Below, in pieces: positions 62,759-64,000 of a stretch of 64,000 bases of DNA. A model generated the notes under the pieces. That model was not told the origin of the DNA. It saw only the letters and a program-made list of their open reading frames with translations, and ran no database searches. Source of the DNA: Petrolisthes cinctipes. Lineage: Eukaryota > Arthropoda > Malacostraca > Decapoda > Porcellanidae. Both the position numbers and the translations under genes were made by a program. The stretch lies in contig JAWQEG010000003.1 of NCBI GenBank assembly GCA_033782935.1, positions 4,414,501 to 4,478,500 on the forward strand, in the 5' to 3' direction. The first letter of the stretch is position 1. Each line of letters starts with the position of its first letter.

Positions 62759-63916
62759 GATTTTTAGCATGTTTTTAGCCTATATTTTGAAAATATTCTA
62801 GCACTGTACAGATTGCTTCTGGGACCCCAAAATATTGAATTTTCGGGTGTTTTGAGCCTGAATTTGAGATATAAACGGGTACAAAAGATACATGCACATA
62901 TTGACTTTGTGCATCTAAAATATCGATTTTCAGCATGTTTTGGGCCTGAATTTTGAAAATACTCTAACACGGAGTAGGCATGTACAGATCGCTTCTGGGA
63001 CCCCAAAATATCGAATTTTCGGGTGTTTAGGGCCAGAATTTGAGATATAAAAGGGTACAGAAGATGCATGCACATATCGACTTTTGGGCACCTAAAAGAT
63101 CGATTTTCAGTATGTTTTTGGCCTGTATTTTGAAAATACTCTAACACGGAGTAGGCATGTACAGATACCTTCTGGGACCTCTAAATATCGAATTTTCGGG
63201 TGTTTTGGGACTGAATTTGGGATATCGATTTTTTGGCACCTAAAATATCGATTTTCAGCATGTTTTTAGCCTATATGTTGAAAATATTCTAGCACTGTGT
63301 AGGCATGTACAGATTGCTTCTGGGACCCCAAAATATTGAATTTTCGGGTGTTTTGAGCCTGAATTTGAGATATAAACGGGTACAGAAGATATTGACTTTG
63401 GGCATCTAAAATATCGATTTTCAGCATGTTTTGGGCCTGTATTTTGAAAATACTCTAACACTGAGTAGGCATGTACAGATTGCTTCTGGGACCCCAAAAT
63501 ATTGAATTTTCGGGTGTTTTGAGCCTGAATTTGAGATATAAACGGGTACTGAAGATACATGCACATATTGACTTTGGGCATCTAAAATATCGATTTTCAG
63601 CATGTTTTGGGCCAGTATTTTGAAAATACTCTAACACTGAATAGGCATGTACAGATTGCTTCTGGGACCACAAAATATTGAATTTTCGGGTGTTTTGAGC
63701 CTGAATTTGAGATATAAACGGGTACTGAAGATGCATGCACATATCGACTTTTGTGCACCTAAAAGATCGATTTTCAGTATGTTTTGAGCATGTATTTTGA
63801 AAATACTCTAACACGGAGTAGGCATGTACAGATCGCTTCTGGGACCTCTAAATATCGAATTTTCGGGTGTTTTGGGACTGAATTTGAGATATCGATTTTT
63901 TGGCACCTAAAATGTC
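62759..63916 (+). repeat. Start of second 4284-bp unit
   Basis: The E trimer at 62759 and the B' tetramer at 63250 repeat 58475-59632 at +4284, sharing gggtacaaaagat, ataaaagggtacag and gggaccacaaaat. Copy 1 has tatatgtcg near 58992 where this copy has tatatgttg. Confidence 0.85.
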
Positions 63917-64000
63917 GATTTTTAGCATGTTTTTAGCCTATATTTTGAAAATACTCTAACACTGAGTAGGCATGTACAGATTGCTTCTGGGACCCCAAAA
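63917..64000 (+). repeat. Partial B/C chimeric monomer at right edge
   Basis: It begins gatttttagcatgtttttag, switches to tactctaacactgag and is cut off at gggaccccaaaa. It matches 59633-59716 and shows that the array continues past the window. Confidence 0.85.

Larger units (their letters stand above)
1..64000 (+). repeat. Satellite DNA array with higher-order repeats
   Basis: The whole window is a head-to-tail array of one satellite family, roughly 380-390 monomers of 148-177 bp. Every monomer opens with gattttcag or gatttttag and contains ttttgaaaat, cttctgggac and gaattttcggg in the same order and orientation. No inversion, transposon, unique spacer or gene was seen. Both window edges fall inside monomers, so the array extends further. 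The length, AT-rich content, near-nucleosomal monomer and multimeric units are what is known of centromeric and pericentromeric satellites in plants and animals. Placing it at a centromere is inference. The family was not recognised. Confidence 0.97.

Noticed and set aside
1..64000. CRISPR array
   Set aside because: Repeats are contiguous with no unique spacers, the unit is 148-177 bp and there are no cas genes.
1..64000. LTRs or a degenerate retrotransposon or tandemly repeated transposon ends
   Set aside because: No target-site duplications, primer-binding site, polypurine tract or coding remnants. The monomer is not flanked by inverted ends.
1..64000. Telomeric, rDNA spacer, organelle or viral repeat
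   Set aside because: No short telomere motif, no rRNA segment and nothing other than the monomer in 64 kb.
1..64000. A named centromeric satellite or a specific host species
   Set aside because: I could not match the monomer to any family I know with confidence. A database search of the F consensus would decide.
1..64000. A novel multi-gene system hidden in the window
   Set aside because: There is no non-satellite sequence in which genes could lie. The novelty, if any, is in the repeat family and its organisation.

Overview
The window is one uninterrupted block of satellite DNA. I find no genes, RNA genes, transposons or unique sequence between the first base and the last. Every stretch I read belongs to a single family of about 177-bp monomers, all head to tail in one orientation, and the array continues past both ends. 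Hand count of one monomer gives about 40% G+C. Tens of kilobases of satellite with higher-order structure points to a eukaryotic centromeric, pericentromeric or other heterochromatic region from a long-read assembly. I do not recognise the family and cannot name the organism from sequence alone.

The array is built at nested scales. (1) The 177-bp monomer is itself an old head-to-tail dimer of an 88-bp and an 89-bp half-unit that match at about 60 of 88 positions without gaps. (2) Six monomer types recur: A and D (148 bp, 29-bp deletion), B (176 bp), E (166 bp, 10-bp deletion), C and F (177 bp). (3) They are arranged as trimers: [B-C-D or B-C/F-A] of 501 bp and [E-F-A or E-F-D] of 491 bp, often alternating as a 992-bp hexamer. 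(4) Some positions carry dimer (about 325 bp) or tetramer (658-678 bp) units instead, usually marked by chimeric monomers. (5) Groups of these units are duplicated in tandem with offsets of 491, 1317, 1503, 2161, 2613, 2642, 3162 and 4284 bp. (6) Variant haplotypes recur at long range with offsets of 11928, 31988 and 57126 bp.

Region by region: 1-709 lead-in units; 710-5787 a 2613-bp duplication whose second copy gained one monomer; 5788-16246 B/B2/B nine-monomer units (1503 bp) plus a 3162-bp duplication; 16247-29848 mixed 491/501 trimers with extra-monomer units; 29849-34494 a 2161-bp duplication; 34495-38271 mixed units with several small deletions; 38272-43555 a 2642-bp duplication; 43556-55840 a mosaic sharing variants over 3.6-6.1 kb offsets; 55841-64000 three copies of a 1317-bp unit inside a 4284-bp unit.

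Reverse-strand open frames of up to 186 codons run through much of the array. They follow from a monomer of 59 x 3 bp lacking stops in one frame and are not annotated as genes. The most interesting points are the half-unit origin of the monomer, a perfect 15-bp dyad whose outer base pair co-varies between monomer types, a weak CENP-B-box-like site confined to the full-length monomers, and chimeric monomers that record individual unequal exchanges.
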